From NCBI GenBank assembly GCA_028386065.3, contig JAKUCV010007821.1, forward strand, positions 43,471 to 107,470: a DNA stretch of 64,000 nt, in the 5' to 3' direction. Of this stretch, positions 21,462-31,249 are shown in pieces; positions within the stretch are counted from its first letter, which is position 1; every line of letters begins with the position of its first letter. The position numbers and the translations under genes are program-made. The notes beneath the pieces are model-generated. The model searched no databases, was not told the DNA's origin, and was given only the letters and a program-made list of their open reading frames with translations. This DNA is from Turnera subulata. Lineage: Eukaryota; Streptophyta; Magnoliopsida; Malpighiales; Passifloraceae.

Positions 21462-24188
21462 ATGAGAACCAACATCGGCAAGGGTAAAGCTCTAAAGAAA
21501 ACACCATCAAAACAAAAACCCCCGAAACCTCCAGCACCACCAAAAGGAAGAGCTAAAAGTACTGCTGCAAAACCGGTGTTCAAGAAGACCTCGACACCAA
21601 AGAAGAAAAAAGGGAAAGAGAAAAAAAGAAAAAGCAAGCCCTGAATTTACTTCACCAGAGAGAAAGGCGGCTGCTGAAATCGAGAAACTCAAAATTGAGA
21701 CTCAGACCCAAGAAGCCTTGGTGCCTCCTAAAGAAGAATCTGATCCCAAGGTGCATGCATTCAACCTTGAAGAAGCACCACCAGGAAACATCTTTGAAAC
21801 TGGTATTTTAACCTTTGAACCTTCTAGTGTTTGAGTTTCCACTTCTGGAGAGGTGTATGTTGCTGATAAGACTTTGGTAGGATCCATTGAGACACAATCT
21901 GATGCTAGGACAGTTGTTGATAGCACTGTTGTGAGTATTGAAAAATCTAGTGATAAGATCAGGTCTCTAGATAAAGCTGATTGTGTTGGTGAGAGTTCTG
22001 GCTTGGCAAAAGCCAAATCTGACTATGCTGTAGAGAAAATGGCTGAATCGAGTGATAAGGTTAGGGATTTGAATGTTGATGAGGGATCTGGCTCATCAAA
22101 AGCCAAAACCAAACTGCTTGTTGCTTTTGTAAAATCATTTGTGTCACCTTCGGGAAAAGATGCAGAAGAGTTCTATGAGGAGAAGTTGAAGGAACTGGGA
22201 GGTGTCTTGATTCACATGAAGGAATCTAATGAAACTTTTTGGCTGCAATGCGAGCCAAATCTGGTACACCTGTAGCAGTTCAGAGTGTGGCTGATGAAGA
22301 ACCAAAGGAGACAGAAGAGACAGTGAAGGGCAAAAGTGCTGAGATTGTTGATGAAATCCCAACTGGGATTCCAATTTCTGAGGAGGATAAAGATGCAACA
22401 GATGAACTGGTACACATTGCTGAGATTGCAAAGGAAGTGGCCAAACAGGTTGATGAAGAGGAGAAGGAAGAATTGACCCAGGCTGCTGAAAAGGCCAAAT
22501 CTGTTGAGGAAAAGCCAAAGGAAGATCTAAATGAAGAGAAAGATGAAAGCTTGCTGCCAGAAGGAGATTTGGCTCAACCTGAAACCAAATTTGCCACCAA
22601 GAAGTTCATTTCCCACACCGAACCAGAATGGGAGGCATAGAGTTCAAAAACCAAATTAGATGTTCCAAAGCCGAAGATGCCAAAACAATTGGCTCAAACT
22701 CCAACCACCCAAGCCTCTAGCGCTAGACATGTCAGACCAAGTACTCGTGTGAGGACAGTATTTGGAAGAGGAGGAAAAAAACTGGGAGAGAAGGTTGTTG
22801 AGGTGGATTCTGATGATAGTGAGATCCACATTGAGAACTCACCTGTCAATGAAGATTCCAAGAAGAGAAAGAGAGTTGATGAAGACCAAGAAAGTTCTAG
22901 AGCCAAGCAGAGTGATGACGTGTCAAATGACAGTGACAAAGAGGAGAACTCAGACGATGGCAATGAAAGCGAGAAGGAATCAGAGAAAGATAAAGATGAA
23001 GATAATAGTGATGAAGATGAGGACAAAGATGAAGAAGAAGAAGAAGGATCTGACAAGGCTGAAAAAAATGAAGATGAGGAGTTCGAGAAAGAAGAAGAAA
23101 CCACTCTTGCACCAACCAAAAGAAAGCTGAAGAATCTGTCCAAGTTGGGTTCCAAGAAGAGGGCCAAAAAGAAGTACTTCACTCACACTCCAACATACAC
23201 AATAGAGCTTGCAGATTTTGAAGCAATTAGAGTGACAAAATTGTTGAAGGATGCAACTCTTGACACTTTAGCCACTTTGAAGGTCCAAGGCTATGAAGTT
23301 CTCATGAAGGACTTCTACGACAACAAGAAAGTCGAGTATGGAAACAAAGGACTAGTCGAGTGTATCAAGACAAAGATCAAAGGCGAGAAGATCAAGGTGA
23401 CCACAAAATTGATCTGTGAGGTGCTGAAAATCAAGCCAGGAGATATCAGATTCTATGATTCAGCAATGGGCTTGTAGCTCATTGGCACTTTTGTGTCAAA
23501 AGCACAAGAGGAGTGTGGTCTCGGGTTCGAGTATCACTCTCCTCGACTAGTATCAAAAAAGATTCTATGATTCAGCATCAGGGACTCCAATTAATATTCC
23601 AAAGACTATATGTCACTCGAAGCAAAATTAGATCCTCTTCAATAGCATTGAGCCTGGCAAATACAACAATCTGAAACCTAGAGACAGGACTCTCATGTAT
23701 ACACTAACTCGGGTTATCATGCCAAGGAAGAACTCTCGGACCATAATCAAGAAGCTTGATCAATGGATTTTGGCTTGCCTCATCAAGAAATCCTCCATAT
23801 GCTTTAGTACTCTCGTTCTTCACCATATGGCACTCTACAATGAGCATTCTCATGGTTCTTTGATTACTCTTTCGGCCAAGAAATTGAAGATTACTCCTAT
23901 TCTTGCTGTAAGCCAATTGTTCTCAAGAAGATTAATTCGGATACTCTGGCTAAGATGACTATCAAGCCAAATCCTATTGGTAAATATGTTGTGACCAATT
24001 CTGCTGGAAAGGGTTTGAAAATTGGTGATGTGTCAGAACAAGTGACTACTCTCAAGGGAGAGATCAGTGAGCTAAAGGATGAAATGAGCTATAACCGCAG
24101 CCAAATGAAGAAATCTCAGAAGAAAATCTTTGCAAAGCTCGATCAAATTGCTGCCACTCTCTCTCGTGATGCTTCTGAAAATGAATGA
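21462..24188 (+). pseudogene. SIRE-type third ORF (env-like), broken
   Basis: First Met at 21462 opens a Lys/Pro-rich basic head (KKTPSKQKPPKPPAPPKGR), then a frameshift after 21640. A long acidic, Ser/Glu-rich middle follows (21850-23160), with runs of Asp/Glu and Lys, including DEDEDKDEEEEEGSDKAEK. The segment YFTHTPTYTIELADFEAIR to GDIRFYDSA resembles the 'putative plant transposon protein' domain of SIRE and Athila third ORFs. The C-terminus (23955-24188) has heptad-like ISELKDEMSYNRSQMKKSQK. Frames change at least at 21645, 22275 and after the SINE at 23466. The envelope role of such ORFs is only a hypothesis; I see no clear signal peptide or membrane anchor in the fragments. Confidence 0.7.
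23449..23577 (+). mobile_element. short tRNA-derived SINE with 17 bp target duplication, in ORF3
   Basis: The word GATTCTATGATTCAGCA occurs at 23449-23465 and again at 23561-23577. Between them lie 95 bp (23466-23560) with TGTAGCTCATTGGC, close to a pol III A box, GGTTCGAGTAT, close to a B box, and a final AAAAAA. This is the structure of a tRNA-derived SINE with poly(A) tail and target-primed insertion. It brings an in-frame stop (TAG at 23475-23477) into ORF3. The short length suggests either a minimal SINE or a 3'-truncated one. Confidence 0.85.
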
Positions 24189-24389
24189 TGCTCTAACAGA
24201 TCTCATGCTTTAGGTTATGCATTGCATTCTCCATAGGTACTTTATTATATCTATTTTTGCACAAGTACTCTACTTTATCAATACTGCTCTTACTTGGTTT
24301 GTAACTCTAATATTTGGCTTTGCTTTGGATATTTCGTTTTATGATGCTATCTATTATCTCCTTTGGATCTTCTTTGTTTTGCTGATGCC

Positions 24390-24400
24390 AAAAGGGGGAG
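24390..24400 (+). promoter_or_regulatory. polypurine tract of the SIRE-like element
   Basis: AAAAGGGGGAG after the end of ORF3, the usual plus-strand primer of Copia elements. A TGTTAG LTR start should follow shortly but none is found. Confidence 0.65.
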
Positions 24401-24764
24401 ATAAATACTGTTGCTTATTGTTCTACTGCTGGCGCGATATATTCTGTGTATGTGAAAAATTTTCTATGCAGGGAACAACATTTACGTTGTTGCTTATTGT
24501 TCTACTACTGGCACGATATATTCTGTGTATGTGAATGAGCTTATAATAATGATAGAATTGGCTGATGCAAAAGCTAAATAATTATTGCAGGAAATACTCA
24601 TGTGCTTATAATGTTGTTATCGATGATATATTTTGCTGATGGTTCAGCCAAATGATATGTTGAGAATTTCTTTGCAGGAATACTTATGTGAAATTTTGGT
24701 ATGAAATCATACCGGTGGAATTTGTATATTGTGCTCTTATGTAGGGGGTCTTACTGGCAAAAAG
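24401..24764 (+). repeat. tail after the purine tract with tandem duplications
   Basis: GTTGCTTATTGTTCTACTGC and the following GATATATTCTGTGTATGTGAA occur at 24410-24456 and again at 24489-24535 (period 79). TTGCAGGAAATACT/TGCAGGAATACTTATGTG recurs near 24590 and 24675. The region ends in a perfect 7 bp hairpin TACTGGC-AAAAA-GCCAGTA at 24752-24770, right at the junction with the 5S array. Confidence 0.7.
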
Positions 24765-24894
24765 CCAGTAAATATAATCCGCCCTTAAATTAAAAAAAAA
24801 CCTTTCAAATAAATATAATCCACCTCAAATTGGAAGAAAAGCCGTTGAAATAAAAGTAACCGTTCCCAGTTGCCAAGGGGCGATAGCAAAAAAA

Positions 24895-25013
24895 GGGGTG
24901 TAACAAGTGAACTTCCCAGGAGGTCACCCTTCCGAGCACTACTCTCGCCCAAGCACGTTCCATTTCGGAGTTCTGATGGGATCCAGAGCATTAGTGCTGG
25001 TATGATCGCACCC
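24895..25013 (-). rRNA. 5S rRNA gene, unit 1 (strongly diverged edge copy)
   Basis: Full length but with about a dozen changes from the array consensus, including TAACAAGTGA for CAACACGAGG and CCAT for TAACT in the A box. Nearest to the array edge; probably not functional. Confidence 0.85.
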
Positions 25014-25312
25014 GTCATATTCATCATCATAAATTTATTTATCCAAGTAGCCAAGTGTAATTGCATTTCTTCTAAATAAAAGAGGCTCATGGAGGGTTTG
25101 ATTATCTTTTCTTTTAATGTAAAAGCCCGTTCTTCCAAATTCATTTCGCTCTAGCCTCGTAAATTTGAGGAAAACCTTTAAAGTAAATATAATCTGTCCT
25201 CAAATTCAAAAAAAAAAACTTTAAAATAAATATAATCTGCCCTCAAATTGAAAAAGGAAACATTGAAATAAATATAACCGTTCCAAGTTGCCAAGGGGCA
25301 GGAGCAAAAAGT

Positions 25313-25431
25313 GGGGTGCAACACGAGGACTTCCAAGGAGGTCACCCATCCTAGTACTACTCTCGCCCAAGCAAGTCTAACTTCGGAGTTCTAATGGGAT
25401 CCGGTGCATTAGTGCTGGTATGATCGCACCC
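25313..25431 (-). rRNA. 5S rRNA gene, unit 2
   Basis: Few changes: TTCCAAGG for TTCCCAGG, GCAAGTCTAA for GCACGTTTAA in the A box, TCTAATGG for TCTGATGG (plus-strand letters). Confidence 0.95.
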
Positions 25432-25686
25432 GTCATATTCATCATCATAAATTTATTTATCCAAGTCGCCAAGTATAACTGAATTTCTTCTTAATAAAAG
25501 AGGTTTATAAAGGGTTTGATTTTCCTCTTTTCTAACAGAAAAGCTCGTTCTTCCAAATTCCTTTCGCTCTAGCCTCGCAAATTTGAGGAAAACTTTTAAA
25601 GCAAATATAATCCGTCCTCAAATTGGAAAAAAAGCCGTCGAAATAAATGTACCGTTCCATTTTGCCAAGGGGCAGGAGCAAAAAGA

Positions 25687-25804
25687 GGGTTGCAACACGA
25701 GGACTTCCCAGGAGGTCACCCATCCTAGTACTACTCTCGCCAAGGAGGTTTAACTTCGAAGTTCTGATAGGATCCGGCGCATCAGTGCTGGTATGATCGC
25801 ACCC
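25687..25804 (-). rRNA. 5S rRNA gene, unit 3 (118 bp)
   Basis: One-base deletion and substitutions at CTCGCCAAGGAGGTTT (A-box region), TGATAGG for TGATGGG, GGCGCATCAG for GGTGCATTAG. End GGGTTGC links it to units 5, 10 and 14. Confidence 0.9.
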
Positions 25805-26104
25805 GTCATATCAATCATCATAAATTTATTTATCCACATTGCCAAGTATAATTGGATTTCTTCTAAATAAAAGAGGCTCATAAAGGGTTTGATTATTTTC
25901 TTTTTTAATGGAAAAGCTCGTTCTTCCAAATTCATTTCGCTCTACCCTCGGAAAATTTGAGGAAAACCTTTAAAGTAAATATAATCCGCCCTCAAATTCC
26001 AAAAAAGAACCTTTAAAATAAATATAAACCACCCTCAAATTGAAAAAAAAACCGTTGAAAAAAATATAATCGTTCCAAGTTCCCACGGGGCGGGAGCAAA
26101 AAGA

Positions 26105-26223
26105 GGGGTGCAACACGAGGACTTCCCGGGAGGTCACACATCATAGTACTACTCTTGCCCAAGCACATTTAACTTCGGAGTTCTGATGGGATCCGGTGCA
26201 TTAGTGCTGGTATGATTGCACCC
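26105..26223 (-). rRNA. 5S rRNA gene, unit 4
   Basis: Changes: TCCCGGG, CACACATCATAG, CTCTTGCCC, GCACATTT, GATTGCACCC. Several are C/T or G/A transitions. The adjoining half-gene of unit 7 shares CACACATCATAG and CTCTTGCCC. Confidence 0.94.
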
Positions 26224-26478
26224 GTCATATCCACCATCATAAATTTATTTATCCAAGTCGCCAAGTGTAATTGGATTTCTTCTAAATAAAGGAGGCTCAT
26301 AAAGGGTTTGATTATTTTTTTTTTTAATGGAAAATCTCGTTCTCCAATATTCATTTCGCTCTAGCTTCGCAAATTTGAGGAAAACCATTAAAGTAAATAA
26401 AGTCCGTCCTCAAATTGGAAAAAAAGCCATTGAAATAAATGTACCGTTCCATGTTGCCAAGGGGCGGGAGCAAAAATA

Positions 26479-26597
26479 CGGTTGCAACACGAGGACTTTC
26501 CAGGAGGTCACCCATTCTAGTACTAGTCTCGCCCAAGCACGTTTAACTTCGGAGTTGTGATGGGATCCGGTGCATTGGTGCTGGTATGATTGCACCC
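26479..26597 (-). rRNA. 5S rRNA gene, unit 5
   Basis: Changes: CGGTTGC end, ACTTTCC, CCATTCTAGTACTAGTCTC, GAGTTGTGATG, GCATTGGTG, GATTGCACCC. CATTCTAGTACTAGTC is shared with unit 10 (and approximately 14). Confidence 0.93.
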
Positions 26598-26895
26598 GTC
26601 ATATCCATCATCATAAATTTATTTATCCGTGTCGCCAAGTACAATTGGAATTCTTATAAATAACGAGGCTAATAAAGGGTTTGATTGTCTTCTTTTTTAG
26701 TGGAAAAGGTCGTTCTTCCAAATTCATTTCGCTCTAAACTCGCAAATTTGAGGAAAACCTTTAAAGTAAATATAATCCGCCCTTAAATTCAAAAAAAAAA
26801 CCTTTAAAATAAATATAATCCTCCCTCCAATTGGAAAAAAAGGCGCTGAAACAAATGTAACCGTTTCAAGTTGCCAAGCGGCGGGAGCAAAAAGA

Positions 26896-27014
26896 GGGGT
26901 GCAACACGAGGACTTCCCAGGAGGTCACCCATCCTAGTACTACTCTCGCCCAAGGACGTTTAACTTCGGAGTTCTGAAGGGATCCGGCGTATTAGTGCAG
27001 GTATGATCGCACTC
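26896..27014 (-). rRNA. 5S rRNA gene, unit 6
   Basis: 3' half matches consensus. Changes: CAAGGACG for CAAGCACG, CTGAAGGG, GGCGTATTAG, GTGCAGG, and CGCACTC at the gene's 5' end. Confidence 0.95.
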
Positions 27015-27310
27015 GTCATACCAATCATCATAAATTTATTTATGCAAGTCGCCAAGTACAATTGGATTTCTTCTAAATAAAAGAGGCTCACAAAGGGTTT
27101 GATTATTTTTTTTTTAATGGAAAAGCTCGTTCTTCCAAATTCATTTCGCTCTAGCCTCGCAAATTTGAGGAAAACCTTTAAAGTAAATATAATCCGCCCT
27201 CAAATTCAAAAAAAAACCTTTAAAATAGATATAATCCACCCTCAAATTGGAAAAAAACCATTGAAAAAAATGTAACCGTTCCAAGTTGCCAAGGGGCGGG
27301 AGCAAAAAGA

Positions 27311-27375
27311 GGGGTCAACACGAGGACTTCCCAGGAGGTCACACATCATAGTACTACTCTTGCCCAAGCACGTTT
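27311..27375 (-). pseudogene. 5S rRNA gene, unit 7, 3' half (split by Copia)
   Basis: Runs from the gene's 3' end (GGGGTCAACACG, one base deleted) to AAGCACGTTT. The last five bases CGTTT (27371-27375) are the target duplication; the Copia LTR begins at 27376. The rest of the gene is at 35853-35910. Confidence 0.93.
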
Positions 27376-28914
27376 TGTTAGTGTAATATGCCTAAAAGCC
27401 AATCAATGGATGATTGTACATAGTCATGTAAATACATTAAGGTTATTCCAATAAATATGTTTATGAGATAAACGCCTGCACATATTTATAACCCTAGAAT
27501 GTTTTATATTCTTAAAATGTCCCTAGTCGATTATTATTATGGATGGGTTGTAATAATAAATTAAGACTAGCGTATGTTGAGAATTATATGAGATATGAAT
27601 TCTACATACGGGTACAAGTTAGAGAACTTGTGGACTGGACCGACCCAACATAAGAACACTACATGGAACGTTATATGATTGTCATTAGTGGTTCTTATAT
27701 GTATTGTCCTTAGACCTGAGATCATCAAGGTTCCCAACATGTGAGTCATATACTTTGATATTACTCTTGGCTATTCGTAACTGAGTAGACCTTAGTGTAA
27801 TCATTGGGTATATGATATAATGTGTAGTGGGTTTTGTATGATCAAATGGAATTCGTCCAACCCATATAATGGGTATATTATCCGTTGGGCCTTTTGATAG
27901 AGTTGAACTGTAAATGCATGGCCATGCTCGGATTATGTGATATGGTGATATCATTAGTATCCGCTTTACACAGTTAACTCGGGGATCAAGAAACTTAGAT
28001 TAAACATCTACGAGATTGACGTATTCCATGTCTCGTGTTTGACCTTGATAATGGAACGAAAGGACGATGACATGTTCCGAGGCATAGTGAACCAGTACTG
28101 ATCTTGACGTTTGGGTAGCAATGATGTGTTGCTAGACACCGCTCATTGTTTATAATTTTAAAATGAGATTTTACAATTATTCCCAAACGTTGCAAGTTCC
28201 TACAGGGTCACACACTTAGAACTGTTGATTCGAGCTGGTGGTTGAACCACGGTTAGACCATAGTTCAACCAGGTGGTTGGACCATGGTTGGACCGTGGTT
28301 GGACCAGGGTCGTTTTGGTTCACTAACTGTCTTAACTATTGAACCAGAATTAGTGCTGTGATGTGTAATTCCAATAGTGCATAGTGGTAGACAAGATAAT
28401 GGGAATCATAATCATGATAGTTGGTGGACCATTATGTTGGCCATTATGTTGGCCATTTGTCTAATTAAACTATGCACTAATTGAGGTGGGTAATCAAATT
28501 ATTCAGCCCTTGAATTCTGATTTTTCAGACTTGCAAGAACACACACAAGTGAGACTTGAGTGAGACTTGAACTTTCAGATTACACACCCCTTTCTTTGAG
28601 AAAGAAAGAAACACATCAAACACAAGTTCTAGCTCTTGGTTTTCTGCAGCAAGCACTGCGGTTCGGGAGTGCTCGGGTTGGTGATCGTGAGACGAATGCT
28701 AGCTGGACAACGACGGTTCGTGTTGATACCGTAGAGGAGCCGGATTTCTTGTCGGGTTCTTGCTGATTCTACACTACAGTTGGGTGAAAGACCTCAACCA
28801 AGCAAGGTACGAAAAATTGTTAGTCGGTTTAGTTAGCTTCACTTGGATCCTCCATGAGTACCGGGTCTTTTCGCTGCATTTTGATTGTCAAGTTTGCATG
28901 CCCGGTTACTTACA
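27376..28914 (+). repeat. 5' LTR of the second Copia
   Basis: 1539 bp, TG..CA ends. It is longer than the 3' copy mainly because of an extra unit in the GGTTGGACCATGGTTGGACC stretch (28240-28315), where the 3' LTR has one block fewer. Scattered substitutions relative to the 3' LTR indicate an insertion that is not recent. Confidence 0.93.
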
Positions 28915-28915
28915 G

Positions 28916-28927
28916 TGGTAACGGAGC
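28916..28927 (+). promoter_or_regulatory. initiator tRNA-Met primer-binding site
   Basis: TGGTAACGGAGC one base after the LTR end; the usual plant site is TGGTATCAGAGC, so three bases differ. Confidence 0.7.
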
Positions 28928-29197
28928 CTTTTGTGAAACGCTAAACCGAATTAGATGTTCATCTTAGTATATGTGATATGCTGAATTCATTTGCATATGT
29001 GATATGTTGAATTCAATTTTGTATACATGATACATGTTTAGGTTGGTGTTTGTCAAAAATATTTTGACAATGAATGCTTGATTGGTATGTGATATCAATC
29101 AAGGTGCTCATGGAAGTAAGTCGAATGAGTTCGACCATGAAAAATCGATTGTTGGTTTTTGTTTGGAACGATTGTCGTTCTAGTACAACAAGGCCAA

Positions 29198-29847
29198 AAC
29201 ATCGATGTTTGTGAGACAAACATCGATGTTCACATGAGTTTTGCCTTGGCCGAATCTTCCAAACATCGATATTGTGTGACAAACATCGATGTTCTAATGA
29301 AGATTGGCTTTGGCAGAATCTTAAAAACATCGATGTTCAAGAGTTAAACATCGATGTTCTCATGACGAGTGGCCTTGGCAGAACTCTCAAAACATCGATG
29401 TTCAAGAGTTAAACATCGATGTTCTAGAGCACTGCCGAATTAGTTTGCGATTCCAGAAGTCTCAAACATCGATGTTTAAAACTACTGCCAGAAATCTTGA
29501 ACTTCCAGAACTTCAAGACATTGATGTTCATAAGTTAAACATAATGTTCTTGAGCTCTGCCAAATAGCTTGGAGTTCCAGATTCTCAAAAACATCGATGT
29601 TCATGTTTTAAACATCGATGTTCATGGGCTCTGCCGAAAGGTTTCGAGTTCCAGAATTCTCAAACATCGATGTTTAAGAGTTAAACATCGATGTTCAAGA
29701 GACATCGATGTTCAAAAGTTAAACATCAATGTTCTTGAACACTGCCAAGTAGTTGGGAGAATCAAATTCTCAAAAAACATCGATGTTCAAAGTTAGACAT
29801 CGATGTTCTTATGTATTTTTGGTTTCCAAATTTACAAAACATCAATA
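29198..29847. repeat. leader repeat region with ~20 AACATCGATGTT palindromes
   Basis: Between primer site and gag, the 12 bp self-complementary word AACATCGATGTT or a one- or two-base variant appears about 20 times. Many occur in pairs joined by CAAGAGTTA-like linkers (for example 29326-29358, 29390-29422, 29663-29695), and longer blocks with CTGCCGAA..GTTCCAGAATTCTC recur every 90 bp or so. No ORF use is apparent. Confidence 0.9.
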
Positions 29848-30375
29848 TATGATTTGTCAAGAACATGCATGTGATGTATAGGAATAATATGTTGATGTAA
29901 ATATTAAGTTCCTCTTGTGTTGCCTTCCATTGATAAGCACTCATCATTGCTTAGATCAACACTTGGTAGGTTTTGCCAAAGCAAGGTGCCAATGTTTATC
30001 CTAGCAAGGTGCGATGGGATAATTGTAATATCCAAACTGCTTATTGTGGGTTGAACTTAACTAGGTCATCTCAATAGGATTGAGGACTTAGAGGCAAAGA
30101 GTTGAGCTAAGTCTATGAGATAGATAAAAACAAGTGTTGTTCACTCAACTATCCAAGAGTTACATGAGAAATAATTGACAAGAGTTGTCTACCTAAATAA
30201 CTATGATGTAAGCGATCAGCCAAAGCTGACTTATCTTGTAGTGACATATGGATCTTGGCCTACTTATCATTATCTTGATTCATAGTAGGAGCATCATTTA
30301 ATAGAATTCCTTGTTAAATGATTTATGTATACATGACTCTTATTTGTGTGATTTGATCAATGTTGTAGAGTTATC

Positions 30376-31195
30376 ATGGCACAAAACACTAGTACACAAT
30401 CTCTGCGATCGGTCCTTGAGAAGGAAAAGCTGAATGGGAATAACTTCCTAAAGTGGCATCGCAATTTGAGGATAGTCCTCAAACAAGAAAAGAAGTTGTA
30501 TGTCCTTGAAGGGCCCGTTCCAAATGAACCGGCGCCTAGTGCTCTTAGGGCGGAAAGAAATGCTTACAAGAAGCATGTTGATGATGCATTGGCTGTTGCA
30601 TGCCTTATGCTTGTTAACATGGAGTCTGAGCTTCAGAAGCAACATGAGAATTTTGGTGCTTTCGATATGATCGAACACCTGAAAATGCTCTTTGAAGAGC
30701 AAGCTAGGCATGAGAGGTGTGAGACCTCTAAGGCATTGTTCCAATGCAAGATGGCTGAGTCATCACCGATGAGATCTCATGTGCTCAAAATGATTGGATA
30801 CACTGAGAGCCTTGAAGGTCTAGGTTTTCCTTTGCAAAAGGAGTTGGCTATTGATCTTGTCCTGCAATCGTTGCCGGATAGTTACAGCCAATTTGTCATG
30901 AATTTCAATATGAATCATTTTGACAAATCCTTGTCTGAGTTGCTTAACATGTTAGGAACAGTTGAGCAACAAATGTTGGAAAACAAATCCAACAACATTT
31001 TGATGGTTGGAAAAGGCAAAGGAAAGGATAAACCCAAGTTTTACTAGAAGAAGAAATGTGCCAAAAAGTTTGGTGCATGTGCATCTTCTTGTTCTCATAT
31101 GCTGAAACCCAAAGGTGGTATTGCAAAGGAATGACAATGTTTCCATTGCAACAAACCTGGCCATTAGAAACGTAACTGCCCTGTTTACCTTGAAG
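30376..31195 (+). pseudogene. gag: gag of the second Copia, broken
   Basis: MAQNTSTQSLRSVLEKEKLN starts an intact 223-codon frame with the UBN2-type capsid pattern (LNGNNFLKWHRNLRIVLKQE, LQSLPDSYSQFVMNFNMN). It stops at TAG 31045-31047. The same frame continues in homologous sequence: at 31138 the zinc knuckle CFHCNKPGH, a stop codon, then KRNCP, so the CCHC set is interrupted by TAG, and a TGA lies just before it. This protein would form the element's particle core; without the knuckle RNA binding would be impaired. Confidence 0.88.
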
Positions 31196-31249
31196 AGGTG
31201 AAGAAATAGAAGGGAAGTAAGACTTCCACTTCAAGTATTTTTGTTATAG

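Larger units (their letters stand above)
5408..24764 (+). mobile_element. SIRE/Maximus-like Copia retrotransposon, decayed, nested insertion inside, 3' LTR missing
   Basis: Order of parts: 5' LTR, initiator-Met-like primer site, gag with zinc knuckle, protease, integrase, reverse transcriptase, RNase H, and a long charged third ORF, followed by an AAAAGGGGGAG tract. PR-IN-RT-RH order defines Copia; a large gag and a third ORF after RNase H are typical of the SIRE lineage. The element is interrupted at 9357-19039. Every coding part has stops or frameshifts. No sequence matching the 5' LTR start follows the purine tract before the 5S array begins near 24765, so the 3' LTR was lost or never retained. 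Confidence 0.85.

Noticed and set aside
22694..23182. Ser/Phe-rich minus-strand ORF of 162 codons
   Set aside because: Antisense shadow of the acidic Asp/Glu/Lys stretch of ORF3.
24895..25013. Cassandra-type retroelement (TRIM with a 5S-like LTR)
   Set aside because: The 5S sequences are head-to-tail genes with T-run ends and a rDNA-type spacer, not LTR-embedded; no TRIM ends or target duplications accompany them.
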